DNA from: a virus
Direction: 5' to 3' (one strand)
Length of the DNA stretch: 64,000 nt
IMG/VR virus record: IMGVR_UViG_3300043409_001877
Span: 62,001 to 126,000 of that record
In this document: positions 12,601-19,648 of the stretch, in pieces
How positions within the stretch are numbered: position 1 is the stretch's first letter
How the letters are laid out: every line of letters begins with the position of its first letter
Notes under the pieces: model-generated
Database searches by the model: none
What the model was told of the DNA's origin: nothing
What the model saw: only the letters and a program-made list of their open reading frames with translations
Translations under genes and position numbers: made by a program

Positions 12601-14332
12601 ATTCTTCGTTACTTTTAACTTGATCACCATCAGCATCTTGTAATAAATAAAAAGGGTCTTCGTTTCTCGTTTTATTACCAATATAATAAAATCCAGTTGG
12701 GGCTTTTCCAGAACCAACACCTAGAAACCCTGTAATACCTTTAAAAAATTGAGCAATTTTAGATCCAACTTCAAATACACCACTTTGATAATCTATTAAA
12801 TAATCTGGTTGGTACTTATTCCTTTTAATGGTATTAAATAAGGCATATTTTTGACCGCTACCAGTGTGATTTAAATACCAAATATCTTTATCACTTCTGG
12901 CTGTTTTACCAATTAAATCGGCAACAAACCTACCTATTGCGGTTTTAGCTCCTGAATCGTATTCAGTTGTATTACCAAAACATTTTGGTGTATAATCAAC
13001 ATTGATATCTTTAATAAATGAAATTGGTGATGTAATACCAGCTAAACTAGCTAAAAATTCAGCACCTTTACCAATAATATTACTTGGTACTGTAATATCA
13101 TAATTAGCTTCAAATAATGGTTGTTTACCAGTTAATAAATTAAGAGCAGTTAAGGGATTTGTCATCGCCTCATCTAAATAAGTTCTACCAATAGTTTCTC
13201 TTTCAATAGCTCTTTTAATTCTACTCTCAAGATTAAATTTAAGTTCTAGAGCCGCTATATTCATTAATAACGTTTCATTTTCTAATATTGGTGTTGCACT
13301 ACTATTTAAAAAATAAGAAATAGGATCTGTATTATAACCACTTATGATTGATATAGGTGATGTTGTTGTTCTTAATGATAAAAAAGAACTTGGTGTGTAT
13401 TCTTCTGGATTAATAAATGTGTAAACACCAGAATTAAACGCATCAATATAAGGTTTTGTAAATGGGTCTGGTTGTAAACTTATTATTGTTGATTCGAATG
13501 TGTTATATTGAACAGGCATATACCTGTTTTGTTGTAAAGCTAAATCTAAGGTAACAAGAGCTGTTTGATTAGAATCAATACTAACACTAGTTGAATTTGG
13601 TACGGATAAATCATTAATAATCGTTAATTTATTAATCGTATCTAATAAAGATGTGTAAGTATACGCCCCATCACTTAAATCAAAGTAGATTGAATTATTT
13701 TCCGAAGGATCATTACTATCATATGGTTTATTTTTCTTAAGTAATTTAGCTCTTTCAATATTTGCTGCCGTATCAACCGTACCTGGATCAAAAACAGATT
13801 TATCACCTATAACAGTATCTAAACCTCTACCAGCTAAATATTGCTGTGTTAATCCAGCATTACTTGTTAAATTACCAATACCAGTTGTGATATCATTAGG
13901 TGTTTTAATATTTTTATTTAAAATGGTTTGTCTTGGTGTTACAGAATCAGCTACAACGTCACCAGGGTTAATAACATTAAAATCGTTTATAACGGTATCT
14001 AGACCTCTACCAGCTAAATATTGTTGTGTTATTGCTGAACTACCAGTCAAATCACCAATACCTGTTTTGATATCATTAGGTGTCTTTAAATTTTTATTTA
14101 AATCTTTTATCCTTGGTGCAACAGAATCTGTGACAACATTACCAGGATCTTTTAATGTAACTGAAGCTTTATCTGTTTTAATTATAGCATCTTTACCTAA
14201 AGCGTCTAAATATGCGGCATACATAGCCGCACCACTTAAATCAACTAAACCTAATACAATATCTGGTGGAGTTTTTAAGTTAAGCTTTAAAACTTCTTTT
14301 CTATAATCTTCTGATAATATTTTAAGACCCAT
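6680..14332 (-). CDS. Giant baseplate protein with OmpA-like domain, N-terminal repeats and Ser/Gly/Thr linker
   Basis: This is a 2550-residue protein, the largest in the window, encoded between the tape measure and gp53-like genes. Order of visible parts: three imperfect repeats of about 60 residues (roughly 14-205) built on LKTPNDI...GxxDLTG...QQYLAGRGLDTVI; a long beta-rich region; a tube-like stretch near residue 840-890 (MWFPPYDITF ... RPEPIYTYNNSERSGSLSW); an OmpA-like domain around residues 1090-1170 with LDAYASPLG and YNEDLAKRRIISV; a Pro-rich linker near 1315; a low-complexity Ser/Gly/Thr linker near 1765-1850; and a helical C-terminal half. OmpA-like domains bind peptidoglycan, so this baseplate protein may anchor to the cell wall during injection (inference). 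It has no signal peptide. Confidence 0.65.
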   Translation of the reverse strand: MGLKILSEDYRKEVLKLNLKTPPDIVLGLVDLSGAAMYAAYLDALGKDAIIKTDKASVTLKDPGNVVTDSVAPRIKDLNKNLKTPNDIKTGIGDLTGSSAITQQYLAGRGLDTVINDFNVINPGDVVADSVTPRQTILNKNIKTPNDITTGIGNLTSNAGLTQQYLAGRGLDTVIGDKSVFDPGTVDTAANIERAKLLKKNKPYDSNDPSENNSIYFDLSDGAYTYTSLLDTINKLTIINDLSVPNSTSVSIDSNQTALVTLDLALQQNRYMPVQYNTFESTIISLQPDPFTKPYIDAFNSGVYTFINPEEYTPSSFLSLRTTTSPISIISGYNTDPISYFLNSSATPILENETLLMNIAALELKFNLESRIKRAIERETIGRTYLDEAMTNPLTALNLLTGKQPLFEANYDITVPSNIIGKGAEFLASLAGITSPISFIKDINVDYTPKCFGNTTEYDSGAKTAIGRFVADLIGKTARSDKDIWYLNHTGSGQKYALFNTIKRNKYQPDYLIDYQSGVFEVGSKIAQFFKGITGFLGVGSGKAPTGFYYIGNKTRNEDPFYLLQDADGDQVKSNEELIRVITHQVDTGTNTTSVYEEPGYDQVSQYGSLETDFVWKSSSAIDVVYDYKTKLGKHINVKFTDDNKLSYIKNRRNTFRECSILYKTSQLLEKGINGFGSPIDQTLTKFYDGYDFTSRGNATIAPVKIDKFNKQGEVIGYRYLIPGLDVSGKRNEDSMYYQAELCRVWTKARPYSKITDLVRYKELIRRERNSVLDRYGNLNIHPSELNVNDGYGREKGGFAAAQTEAFSEKRARKYMFSLENLAWRDTAQFTDLPNCEKGFNGGRVMWFPPYDITFTDDTTANWTTHQFLGRPEPIYTYNNSERSGSLSWKIVVDHPSILNLLTQKELAKLTDGEIDEILAAFWAGCVEFDIFELARIWNQFSQSDIDYFKKVIAGLNVKIPNEAIKKKIEKITVTKQPETIKVDSTNDQAVPVPSINGRSLFFENDVPLPIDKYNKKTTIYDTGRIERYPDYFDQYQKLSNGTLTGSDSVEKVKVFPGSVSDAWIRYNKTIGSGSAENYFFSEDPNNVGVDKGNWYGFNKQYKDIEKDLSDAKYKQFDLTITLDAYASPLGPDSSTSTYNEDLAKRRIISVSVWLILNVLVKVGKIYASEDGTDEITEAYMYSAEGFATTTYFTVYRDKGNGKRSKILFNGNPNAVLAASIFEEGNKENVYQNYKKTTAGSNKYFEVSAPPVGDINGTNLTYCCFESDKIAEKVKASNLLPSIPKTQIGSVEAKLNRPYEDVVCGALSIVTSHARRVQISVIVDAPEPAPPKVEVVPEPVDEYTTPPGDVPTNDRNVTKREIAQRILNKLINECDYFELLKKDAPIVYDSLKQKLKYFSPAFHAMTPEGLNARLTFLQQCLRPGETIKKDDSDGCDANNTAFGKPPICILRIGDFYNTKIVISNLNISYEPLVWDLNPEGIGVQPMIADIQLSFKYIGGSGLRKHVDELQNALSFNYYANTDIYDERTFANNDKDERNLINLERSYFDSNTLDLIPIVAAAERIVPQDFQSDIPYGTIGIITKRRQPTTAGGAYNNDILSAKTFSSGTVYQPYDIVSEGGKFYVRKADDELNISAKNTLNGSGAPVTSTTHWNEVIWRNYGEQPFRLEFSKTRPNINENGDATTGTTTGNSTTSDKYMSKTYFNSYEISYYELFQDLYKTYGKIVTNNFKFNTPYDKNTLLLQLALNKNYNKTLVTVNSAPLGLSGTDGSGGTDGSSGTSSASGSSGTSSARGTDGSSSNSDTGYFDDLSKLAYQDDKFGTFGTASSSGTSSTSSTSGTDGTSSGGKYYLYEVFKNEAAERNYVEFSEFGKLAAVNNQTLGTESIAPLKLHLYPQNNLYKIGDGKTVVSTSGTFNDATRFNPGNLNGGKINGVNAEPEVAGIFLKDFSNHRKNIDFMINGLSNEMSAKLKLDIAHFWHYDTSSKQAYNEYLKYFEVPYKAIFSDYLVGKLMDYTATITDHIDTILTSAEENTAKFGVLLSALSVVTEGYDLRTDETKIERFEVIPNDFKIGKGEYSAETVFGYDPYQKYQKMLLGTAETLKTGLTRTITLKKVRDFVYNRENSDADKINLLSMGNGPYFFKQITKDAEFKKLVPSGYTQDNYLVESTAIKENRVITGSTETSSLRPNFLLGVSGITLNTVYDKAGGVGETTVKSIQPPAPAPGASPIPVPGTYSDYYNMTYTFEKINYEVFDFSNKMLDIMVNDNFLSKKFDLDIMYGDETTEFARKLLALDPKAIDLFYYGANKNTLLNTPISYYTINTSSVGGTTTERYLTEINKFIKYGVEINSELVKDLSPGLNSLVAATKSKPIPVSGLVDMFFVGFFATLDDNDKENILKLIKAADKPKKLVTSGSTRQINSRYRKIEKTLTSTFKAIYKYRDDAIKKTTTLNTDYTKNIKKVNDSVVKIITETNSGETILDNPMFFESNLTRGNEVDYTLVLKDTVDVKKSVLDNYKIFTKYRNVFNIINQSEVPEVVEQATETELSKYNKGE

Positions 14333-14365
14333 TTTTTTATTTAAATTCTATTTTTATATTAATTA

Positions 14366-17300
14366 TTAAGCGTATATTGGTGTTATAGGATCGTGAGTTC
14401 CACTCCTGTAATTACCAAAACCACCGCCATCAGCTTGGGATATACCTTTTAATCTAGCACCAAACATATCTGAAGCTCCATTAAATTGATCATGTGTTAT
14501 AAATCTACCATCTGGTGTTTGTAATGTTATACTACCTTCATGTCTAACAACACTAGAACTACCAGAGCCACCACCAGAACCACTACCGCCACCCATACTA
14601 GACATGGCTTCTTGAAAAGCTTTTTGTTGAATAAATTGATCCATGTTATTTTTAAATGAAGTGGTATTTAAGTTACCACTTTTATCATAATCACCAATAT
14701 TAGACATAGCGTCTTTAGCGGCTTTTTCGTGAATGAATTGAACCATATCACCTTTACCAAAATTACCAGTATATAAGTTACCATTTGAGTTTATAGCAAT
14801 CTGACCATCATCAAAAGCCCCCATTTCTCTAGCAGCATCAGCAGCATCAATAGCAAGTGAGGTTGCGGTTCCAACTCCAGGTGCAACCAAATCTAATAAA
14901 CCAGCGGCACCAGAAGCAACTTGTAATCCAGCACCAGCCCAATCGCCTTCCATAGCATCTTTGACAGCAAAACCAAGACTAACTAATGTACCAATTATTG
15001 GTATATGTTTTAATATCGTTTTACCAGCAACACCCATGGCGGCTTTTTCGCCAGCCATACCAATTTTTAAACCAACTTTACCCATAGTAGCCCCACCATG
15101 TGTAATCATGGAACCGCCTAACTTAGATAAACCTTGACCCACAACTTTACCACCAACTTTTGTAGCTAAACCAGGAGCCATTTTAGCTAAATTAATAGCG
15201 CCTTTACCAGCCTTACCATATTTTAATAAACCTTCACCAGCTGTTTTTGTGCCATCATCTGGTGGTAACATTTGTTCTTGTATACCAGAACCCTTGTACA
15301 TTGCAGCTAAAGCACCTGTCTTGTCAGAGTCAATTGCCTCTTGTTTCATTCTCATAGCCGAAGCTCTCATTTTCTTACCACCAAGAGCATCTGGCAATGC
15401 ATGACTAATACCCTCCATTATGGTAGCTATACCAATTTTTAAAAATGGCATTATACCTTTTAATACCGCAACTAATACATCAGTAAATAACACTTTAAGT
15501 GTTTGCCCAACATTCTTTAAAAAACCATCTTTATCAGCCCAAATAGCTGATATTTTTTCAAATATACCTTTAGCCCAATCAATTACTTTTTTGAAACCCT
15601 GAGTTAAGCCTTCGCTACCCATGATATCTTCGCTTATGAATTTAGCTAAACTAGTACCAGCTTTTTCGACCATTGCTAAGAAACTATCAAAATCTTGACT
15701 ACCAAATAATTTTGTGAATATACTTGAAAACCCCATGATAAATCTATCGTAAATCATTTCCAATCTTTCCATCATATTTTTACGACCAATTGCCGCCTCT
15801 TCATTTTTCTTTCTTGAATCTAGTATGGCTTTTAAACCATTCTTATCAGTCATGTTTGCTAATAAAGTTTCAACACCAGCGGAGTTTCTGATTACATATT
15901 GACCTTTCTCATTTAAACTCACTAAATTAGCTAACGCTGGTCTATCATCTTCAGATATCTGCATAAGATTAAATCCAGATTTTTGTAGCATAGCCATTTT
16001 ATCAGCAATCTTTCTTTGTTCAATAGCTGTTTGTACTGCTTCTTCATAGTTTTGACCTAAAGTTTCAGACGCTATTTTTAATGATTTTCTTTCTTCTGGT
16101 GGAATAAAATAATTTCCTTTGGAGTCTTTTTTAACAATTTCTGAAACAGTCGCTGCAAATTTTTCAGCCAAAGCTGTTGGGTCATTCATTGATTCAAAAG
16201 CTAACTGCATAGGGTCGCCAAAACTAGCAGCAAATTTACCACCTAATGTTTGCATTCTAGCGGCAGCTTCAACAGCTTTTTCTGGGTCAAAAAACGCATC
16301 AGCAAATGCTTTAGTTGATGCTACGATATCAAATCTAATAGCTGTCGCTTTTGCGGCTAACTTTGTTAAATTTTCTAAACCTTTACCAAAACCAATACCC
16401 GTTAAACTTTTAACTAACCCATCGTATGTTTTTAATACTTTAGTTGTATTAACATTATATCTAGCAGCTAAACCTCTTGCTTTATCGGTTAGGTTAATTG
16501 TTTTTTCAAGTGAAATACCTATGTTTTCAAAACTAGCCGCCATTTCGGAAGCCGCATCAACACCAAGACCTGTGCCCAAACCTAATTCAACTATTTTTCC
16601 AATTTGGGCTTCATTGAACATCATGTTTTTACCAGTTATTTCACTAAATTGTTGCATAACAGTAACAACATCTTTCATGCTACCACCAAACTTCATGGCT
16701 GATAAAGTTAACCCAACCATGTTATTCATTAAAACTTTTGATTCAATAGCTGTTAACCCTATATCGGCAGATAAATTACCAACAGCGCTTTGCATTTCTA
16801 AGAATACATTGAAAGCTGCTTTAAGTGGAGCTAAAAATAATCCAATTATTGTTTTACCAATTGTAAGTAATCCACTAATTATTGAACCAATAACGGGAAC
16901 TGCGCCAACAATACTACCAATACCATCTATAATACCATCAGCCGCTGCACCAATTTGACCACCCTTGGCGCTAAGTTTACCAAGAACTGGTATTGTTTGG
17001 CGCATCTGTTTTAAACCAATTAAGTTTTTTTGATTTTTAATTTGGATTGCATTGTATTGTTTTTTTAATGATTTTGCTTCGGAATCTTTGCCGAGTTTTT
17101 GCGCTTCATGTATCTTTTTTTGTATTCTGATTAAATCTTTTTCAGTTGAGGCTATATCTTTTTTTGCTTTCCTAACTTTATCAGTTTGAGACATTATCTT
17201 AGCACCAGAACTAACCATCCTTTTCATTACGTTAGCACCCTTATAATCGGATTTTAACATATCTCTTTTGGTTCCAAAGATATCCATTTGTTGTTCAGCA

Positions 17301-17413
17301 ATTTCTTCCTGAATTTCTTTAAGACGTTCCATGGATATAACGTTGTTCCTAAGTGCCTCTTCCCAAACACCAGCACCAGTCATTAAGTTATTAAATAAAT
17401 CTCCTTGAGCCAT
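14366..17413 (-). CDS. Tail tape measure protein
   Basis: This is a 1015-residue protein that sets tail length and leaves the tail during DNA ejection. The first 135 residues are highly charged and helical, suited to coiled coils. Hydrophobic Gly/Ala/Ile-rich segments follow at about residues 160-208 (GSIVGAVPVIGSIISGLLTI), 640-665 and 800-850, the usual pattern of tape measure proteins, whose segments can enter the host membrane. The end is a Gly/Ser-rich stretch. Using the usual 0.15 nm per residue, the tail would be about 150 nm long. It lies downstream of the assembly gene with the putative recoding site, as in most long-tailed phages, and 1 base overlaps the gene before it. Confidence 0.85.
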   Translation of the reverse strand: MAQGDLFNNLMTGAGVWEEALRNNVISMERLKEIQEEIAEQQMDIFGTKRDMLKSDYKGANVMKRMVSSGAKIMSQTDKVRKAKKDIASTEKDLIRIQKKIHEAQKLGKDSEAKSLKKQYNAIQIKNQKNLIGLKQMRQTIPVLGKLSAKGGQIGAAADGIIDGIGSIVGAVPVIGSIISGLLTIGKTIIGLFLAPLKAAFNVFLEMQSAVGNLSADIGLTAIESKVLMNNMVGLTLSAMKFGGSMKDVVTVMQQFSEITGKNMMFNEAQIGKIVELGLGTGLGVDAASEMAASFENIGISLEKTINLTDKARGLAARYNVNTTKVLKTYDGLVKSLTGIGFGKGLENLTKLAAKATAIRFDIVASTKAFADAFFDPEKAVEAAARMQTLGGKFAASFGDPMQLAFESMNDPTALAEKFAATVSEIVKKDSKGNYFIPPEERKSLKIASETLGQNYEEAVQTAIEQRKIADKMAMLQKSGFNLMQISEDDRPALANLVSLNEKGQYVIRNSAGVETLLANMTDKNGLKAILDSRKKNEEAAIGRKNMMERLEMIYDRFIMGFSSIFTKLFGSQDFDSFLAMVEKAGTSLAKFISEDIMGSEGLTQGFKKVIDWAKGIFEKISAIWADKDGFLKNVGQTLKVLFTDVLVAVLKGIMPFLKIGIATIMEGISHALPDALGGKKMRASAMRMKQEAIDSDKTGALAAMYKGSGIQEQMLPPDDGTKTAGEGLLKYGKAGKGAINLAKMAPGLATKVGGKVVGQGLSKLGGSMITHGGATMGKVGLKIGMAGEKAAMGVAGKTILKHIPIIGTLVSLGFAVKDAMEGDWAGAGLQVASGAAGLLDLVAPGVGTATSLAIDAADAAREMGAFDDGQIAINSNGNLYTGNFGKGDMVQFIHEKAAKDAMSNIGDYDKSGNLNTTSFKNNMDQFIQQKAFQEAMSSMGGGSGSGGGSGSSSVVRHEGSITLQTPDGRFITHDQFNGASDMFGARLKGISQADGGGFGNYRSGTHDPITPIYA

Positions 17414-18051
17414 TAATTAAATTTGATTAAATATTTTGCGCCACTTATATTAGTTATGTCAGATATCTTATATGAAGTTTTATTAGCTGTTAATTCATTT
17501 ATGGAATTAGTAATACCAGCAGCATTTTTAGATGTAAAAAAAGATAGGTTAATACTCATTTCTAATAATTTATTACTTGACATAACTGAATTAATAGATA
17601 TTTCATCGGAAAATAAAAATTCAATTTCTCTACTAGATTGTAAAGATAATTTATTATTAATTTTAAAATTTCTACCATGTTCTGGTTTATAACCAGAAAT
17701 AGCGGTAAATGTTGTATCATCTAAATCATCAGTTAAAACATTATATCTTTTTAATAATCTATATATTGGAAAAACATATGACTCATAGTCACTTGGTAAT
17801 TGAATTAAATCACCAACAATAACTCTATCAGAACTACCAGAAAAAGCAGATTTAATGTTCTTTTCAGCACTTTTTGCATACGCACCAGCTGAACCTAATC
17901 TTGTTAAAGTAGTAGCAGCATTGCCACTTTTAGCTATTGCATCAAAATCCTGTTTAGTGTATTGTCCAGGTTTTTCGTCTATTTCATTGATTGTACTAAA
18001 ATCATTATCCTCGATCATTTTAATACGCTGTTTTATTTTTTCTATTGACAT
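17413..18051 (-). CDS. Tail-module protein of unknown function
   Basis: This is a 212-residue protein between the tail assembly gene and the tape measure, overlapping the latter by one base. I do not recognise it. The N-terminal half is helical and polar, and the C-terminal half (about residues 125-212) looks beta-rich. It carries its own upstream TATTTAT box (18 bases before the start) and lies just after a terminator, so it appears to begin a separate late transcription unit that includes the tape measure and baseplate genes. A tube-initiation or tape-measure-binding role would fit the position, but this is only an inference. Confidence 0.7.
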   Translation of the reverse strand: MSIEKIKQRIKMIEDNDFSTINEIDEKPGQYTKQDFDAIAKSGNAATTLTRLGSAGAYAKSAEKNIKSAFSGSSDRVIVGDLIQLPSDYESYVFPIYRLLKRYNVLTDDLDDTTFTAISGYKPEHGRNFKINNKLSLQSSREIEFLFSDEISINSVMSSNKLLEMSINLSFFTSKNAAGITNSINELTANKTSYKISDITNISGAKYLIKFN

Positions 18052-18069
18052 GAGCTTTTATTGTTTATT

Positions 18070-18078
18070 ATAAATAGT
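18070..18078 (-). promoter_or_regulatory. Candidate late promoter box (TATTTAT)
   Basis: On the minus strand the sequence reads AACTATTTATAATAAA, with TATTTAT ending 18 bases before the ATG of the 212-residue tail gene. The same 16 bases recur upstream of the tube gene (20227-20242). The fixed spacing shared with other late genes supports promoter function. Confidence 0.5.
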
Positions 18079-18086
18079 TTTAAATT

Positions 18087-18112
18087 AAAAAAACCCACGA
18101 AATTGTGGGTTT
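18087..18112 (-). terminator. Rho-independent terminator
   Basis: Read on the minus strand, AAACCCAC and GTGGGTTT form an 8 bp stem around a 6-base loop, followed by a run of seven T. It lies 5 bases after the stop of the recoded tail-assembly extension and before the next late gene, so it separates two transcription units. Confidence 0.8.
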
Positions 18113-18116
18113 AGTT

Positions 18117-18365
18117 TTATTTTCTTTTAGAGTTAGCTTTTGCTTGTTCTCTTTCTCTATGGTCTTTAACTTTTTTGTTTTCATCCATTAGAATATCAAT
18201 AAAAGCCCTTCTTTCGTATACTGGCATATGTAGTATGTCAGCGTAACTAAAATTACCGTGTTTTATAAGAACATAGAATTCGTAAAGAACGTCTTTCTTA
18301 TAAGTCGAGGTAGGGCCAAAGAAACTTTGAGGTAATTGGAAGTTCACCAAAAAAAAATTCACCAC
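18117..18365 (-). CDS. Probable recoded C-terminal extension of the tail assembly protein (frameshift product)
   Basis: This 82-codon frame overlaps the end of the gp26-like gene by 68 bases in another frame. Its only available start is a GTG with no recognisable initiation context, and its first codons lie across the same T9 run (18349-18357) that encodes Phe-Phe-Phe in the upstream gene. A +1 or -2 slip on that run would join about 234 residues of the upstream protein to about 77 residues from this frame, giving a product of about 310 residues. The extension is helical and ends in a very basic tail (REREQAKANSKRK). This matches the G/GT arrangement of tail assembly chaperones just before the tape measure gene. 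It could also be an independent small gene, which I consider less likely. Confidence 0.6.
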   Translation of the reverse strand: MVNFFLVNFQLPQSFFGPTSTYKKDVLYEFYVLIKHGNFSYADILHMPVYERRAFIDILMDENKKVKDHREREQAKANSKRK

Positions 18366-19050
18366 TAGGTGCTTGTATGTTAATGTCCAAATCTAAACCA
18401 GGTTCATTGTCGTTAATGTACTTTCGTAATTGACCTGAGTCGCTAACTGGCATTTGATCAATGAATCCTTGAATCTGTGCTCTGTCCCTTGTCCCTTCAA
18501 TTTCAGTGATCTGTGCAGCTAATCTCATTGTTAATAACTGTGAAATAGCATTGGTACCTAATTTTCTACGTCTAGCTTCATCTTCTTTAACTAATTTATC
18601 ATCTTCATCAGCTGTTAAGTATCTGAATTTAATTTTCTTCTTAGTTTTAGGTAAAAAGAAATCACATTCCCCATTTTCGTCAGGTTCAAGTGTAATCTCT
18701 TTTGAAATGAATTGACTTAAATCAATCTCTGTTTCAAATTTACTACCAGTCTTAGGGTCTGTAAGTTCAACTGGGTACATTTCACCGTAACCCGTAGCTC
18801 TTAAAAAGAATAAGATTGCATTTTTATCCCCAGAAAGCATTTGACCTGGTTTAATATCCTGATCGATAACTTTTCTATCCAATAAAACATCAATAACTTT
18901 ACCATTCTGTAAAAGGTTTGGTGAGGTTAAGATATTTTCATCAGCAGCGGTCAAATAAGCCACTTTAACGGTTGATTTTTTATTTTTGTAGAATCTACCT
19001 TGGGAAGGTAAACTAATCACGTCATGCGCTGGTTCCATCATTGTATCCAT
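18298..19050 (-). CDS. T4 gp26-like baseplate hub / tail assembly protein
   Basis: This is a 250-residue protein. Residues 12-35 contain the motif LPSQGRFYKNKKSTVKVAYL, and near 140-160 there is FFLPKTKKKIKFRYLTADED, both of which I associate with the T4 gp26 family (baseplate hub assembly; a chaperone-like gene in other myophages). No catalytic motif is seen. The C-terminus (SGEFFFGEL) is encoded by a T9 run where the ribosome may switch into the overlapping downstream frame. A TATAAATAC box, the classical T4 late promoter sequence, lies 8 bases before the first ATG, which may mean that the ATG three codons later (Met4) is the true start. A terminator follows the overlapping frame. Confidence 0.65.
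   Translation of the reverse strand: MDTMMEPAHDVISLPSQGRFYKNKKSTVKVAYLTAADENILTSPNLLQNGKVIDVLLDRKVIDQDIKPGQMLSGDKNAILFFLRATGYGEMYPVELTDPKTGSKFETEIDLSQFISKEITLEPDENGECDFFLPKTKKKIKFRYLTADEDDKLVKEDEARRRKLGTNAISQLLTMRLAAQITEIEGTRDRAQIQGFIDQMPVSDSGQLRKYINDNEPGLDLDINIQAPSGEFFFGELPITSKFLWPYLDL
18349..18357 (-). other. Candidate programmed frameshift site (T9)
   Basis: On the minus strand this is GAA TTT TTT TTT GGT in the frame of the gp26-like gene. The overlapping frame reads AAT TTT TTT TTG across the same bases, so the required shift is +1 or -2, not -1. A run of nine T allows the Phe tRNA to re-pair after either slip. Phage Mu uses a -2 shift and Listeria phage PSA uses +1 at the equivalent tail genes. 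Confidence 0.55.
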
Positions 19051-19058
19051 AATATTTG

Positions 19059-19067
19059 TATTTATAT
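19059..19067 (-). promoter_or_regulatory. Candidate late promoter, TATAAATAC
   Basis: The minus strand carries TATAAATAC, an exact match to the T4 late promoter core, in the intergenic space before the gp26-like gene. The distance to the annotated ATG is only 8 bases, so either the leader is almost absent or translation begins at a later Met. Confidence 0.4.
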
Positions 19068-19181
19068 TTTAATTATAATCTTTTATTAAATAGTGTAAAC
19101 TATATTTTTTATTTTTTTACCGTTTATTTGGATTTTGACGTTACACCCAAATATAAGTACTTATAATAATAATAATTAATT

Positions 19182-19580
19182 ATGGCTAAAAAGAAAGGTA
19201 AAATAGGTAAATTATTTAAAAAAATGAAAGGTACGTCAAATCTTGAAGTATCTTTTGCTGATTTGCTTGATAAATTGGGAGTTAAATATGAGCAACACTT
19301 TGTATTTAAAAAAAGAGAATATGATTTTTTATTGAATGATCATAATATATTAATTGAAACACATGGTTGTTTTTTTCATTGTTGTAAGGAACATAACCCA
19401 GAAGCTAAATACGCATTCCAAAGAAAAAATTTAAAGAATGATCAATACAAAGTAAAATTGGTTAAATTTGATAAAACCTATACTTTATTGGTAATTTGGG
19501 AACATGAGATAGAAAAGAAAAAATTACTAACCGAAAAAATAAATACCTTTATTGAAAAGTATACGGTACTTAATGGATAA
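19182..19580 (+). CDS. Vsr-like nuclease, probable free-standing homing endonuclease (EDxHD type)
   Basis: This is a 132-residue protein on the opposite strand from all surrounding tail genes. It shows a PD-(D/E)XK / Vsr-like core: Glu22 in NLEVSFADLL, Asp48 in EYDFLL, the strand NILIETHGCFFHC with Glu59, His61 and His66, and the C-terminal VIWEHEI typical of Vsr-like nucleases. The first 20 residues are strongly basic, suited to DNA binding. Vsr-like EDxHD proteins are known as phage homing endonucleases. Its lone position between gp26-like and tube genes, in reverse orientation, is typical of an inserted mobile gene. It might instead act in repair or DNA processing. Confidence 0.65.
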   Translation: MAKKKGKIGKLFKKMKGTSNLEVSFADLLDKLGVKYEQHFVFKKREYDFLLNDHNILIETHGCFFHCCKEHNPEAKYAFQRKNLKNDQYKVKLVKFDKTYTLLVIWEHEIEKKKLLTEKINTFIEKYTVLNG

Positions 19581-19621
19581 AAAAAGACCCGCTTGCTGAT
19601 CTTACGGTAAGCAAAACGGGT
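19581..19621 (-). terminator. Rho-independent terminator after the tail tube gene
   Basis: Read on the minus strand, ACCC-GCTTAC pairs imperfectly with GCAAGC-GGGT (a GC-rich stem with one wobble and a side bulge) and is followed by seven T. It lies just after the tube gene stop and also abuts the 3' end of the plus-strand nuclease gene. Confidence 0.7.
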
Positions 19622-19648
19622 ACTGTTATATAAAATTTTAAAAAAGTA

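Noticed and set aside
16119-16958. A 279-codon plus-strand open frame inside the tape measure gene
   Set aside because: It is a mirror of the Ala/Gly-rich tape measure coding sequence, has no separate promoter or start context, and its product is a run of Ala/Pro/Ser/Val without domain structure.
18117-18365. The 82-codon frame as an independent gene with a GTG start
   Set aside because: No initiation context is seen and the frame is positioned exactly for a slip from the overlapping gene, so I list it as a probable recoded extension instead.
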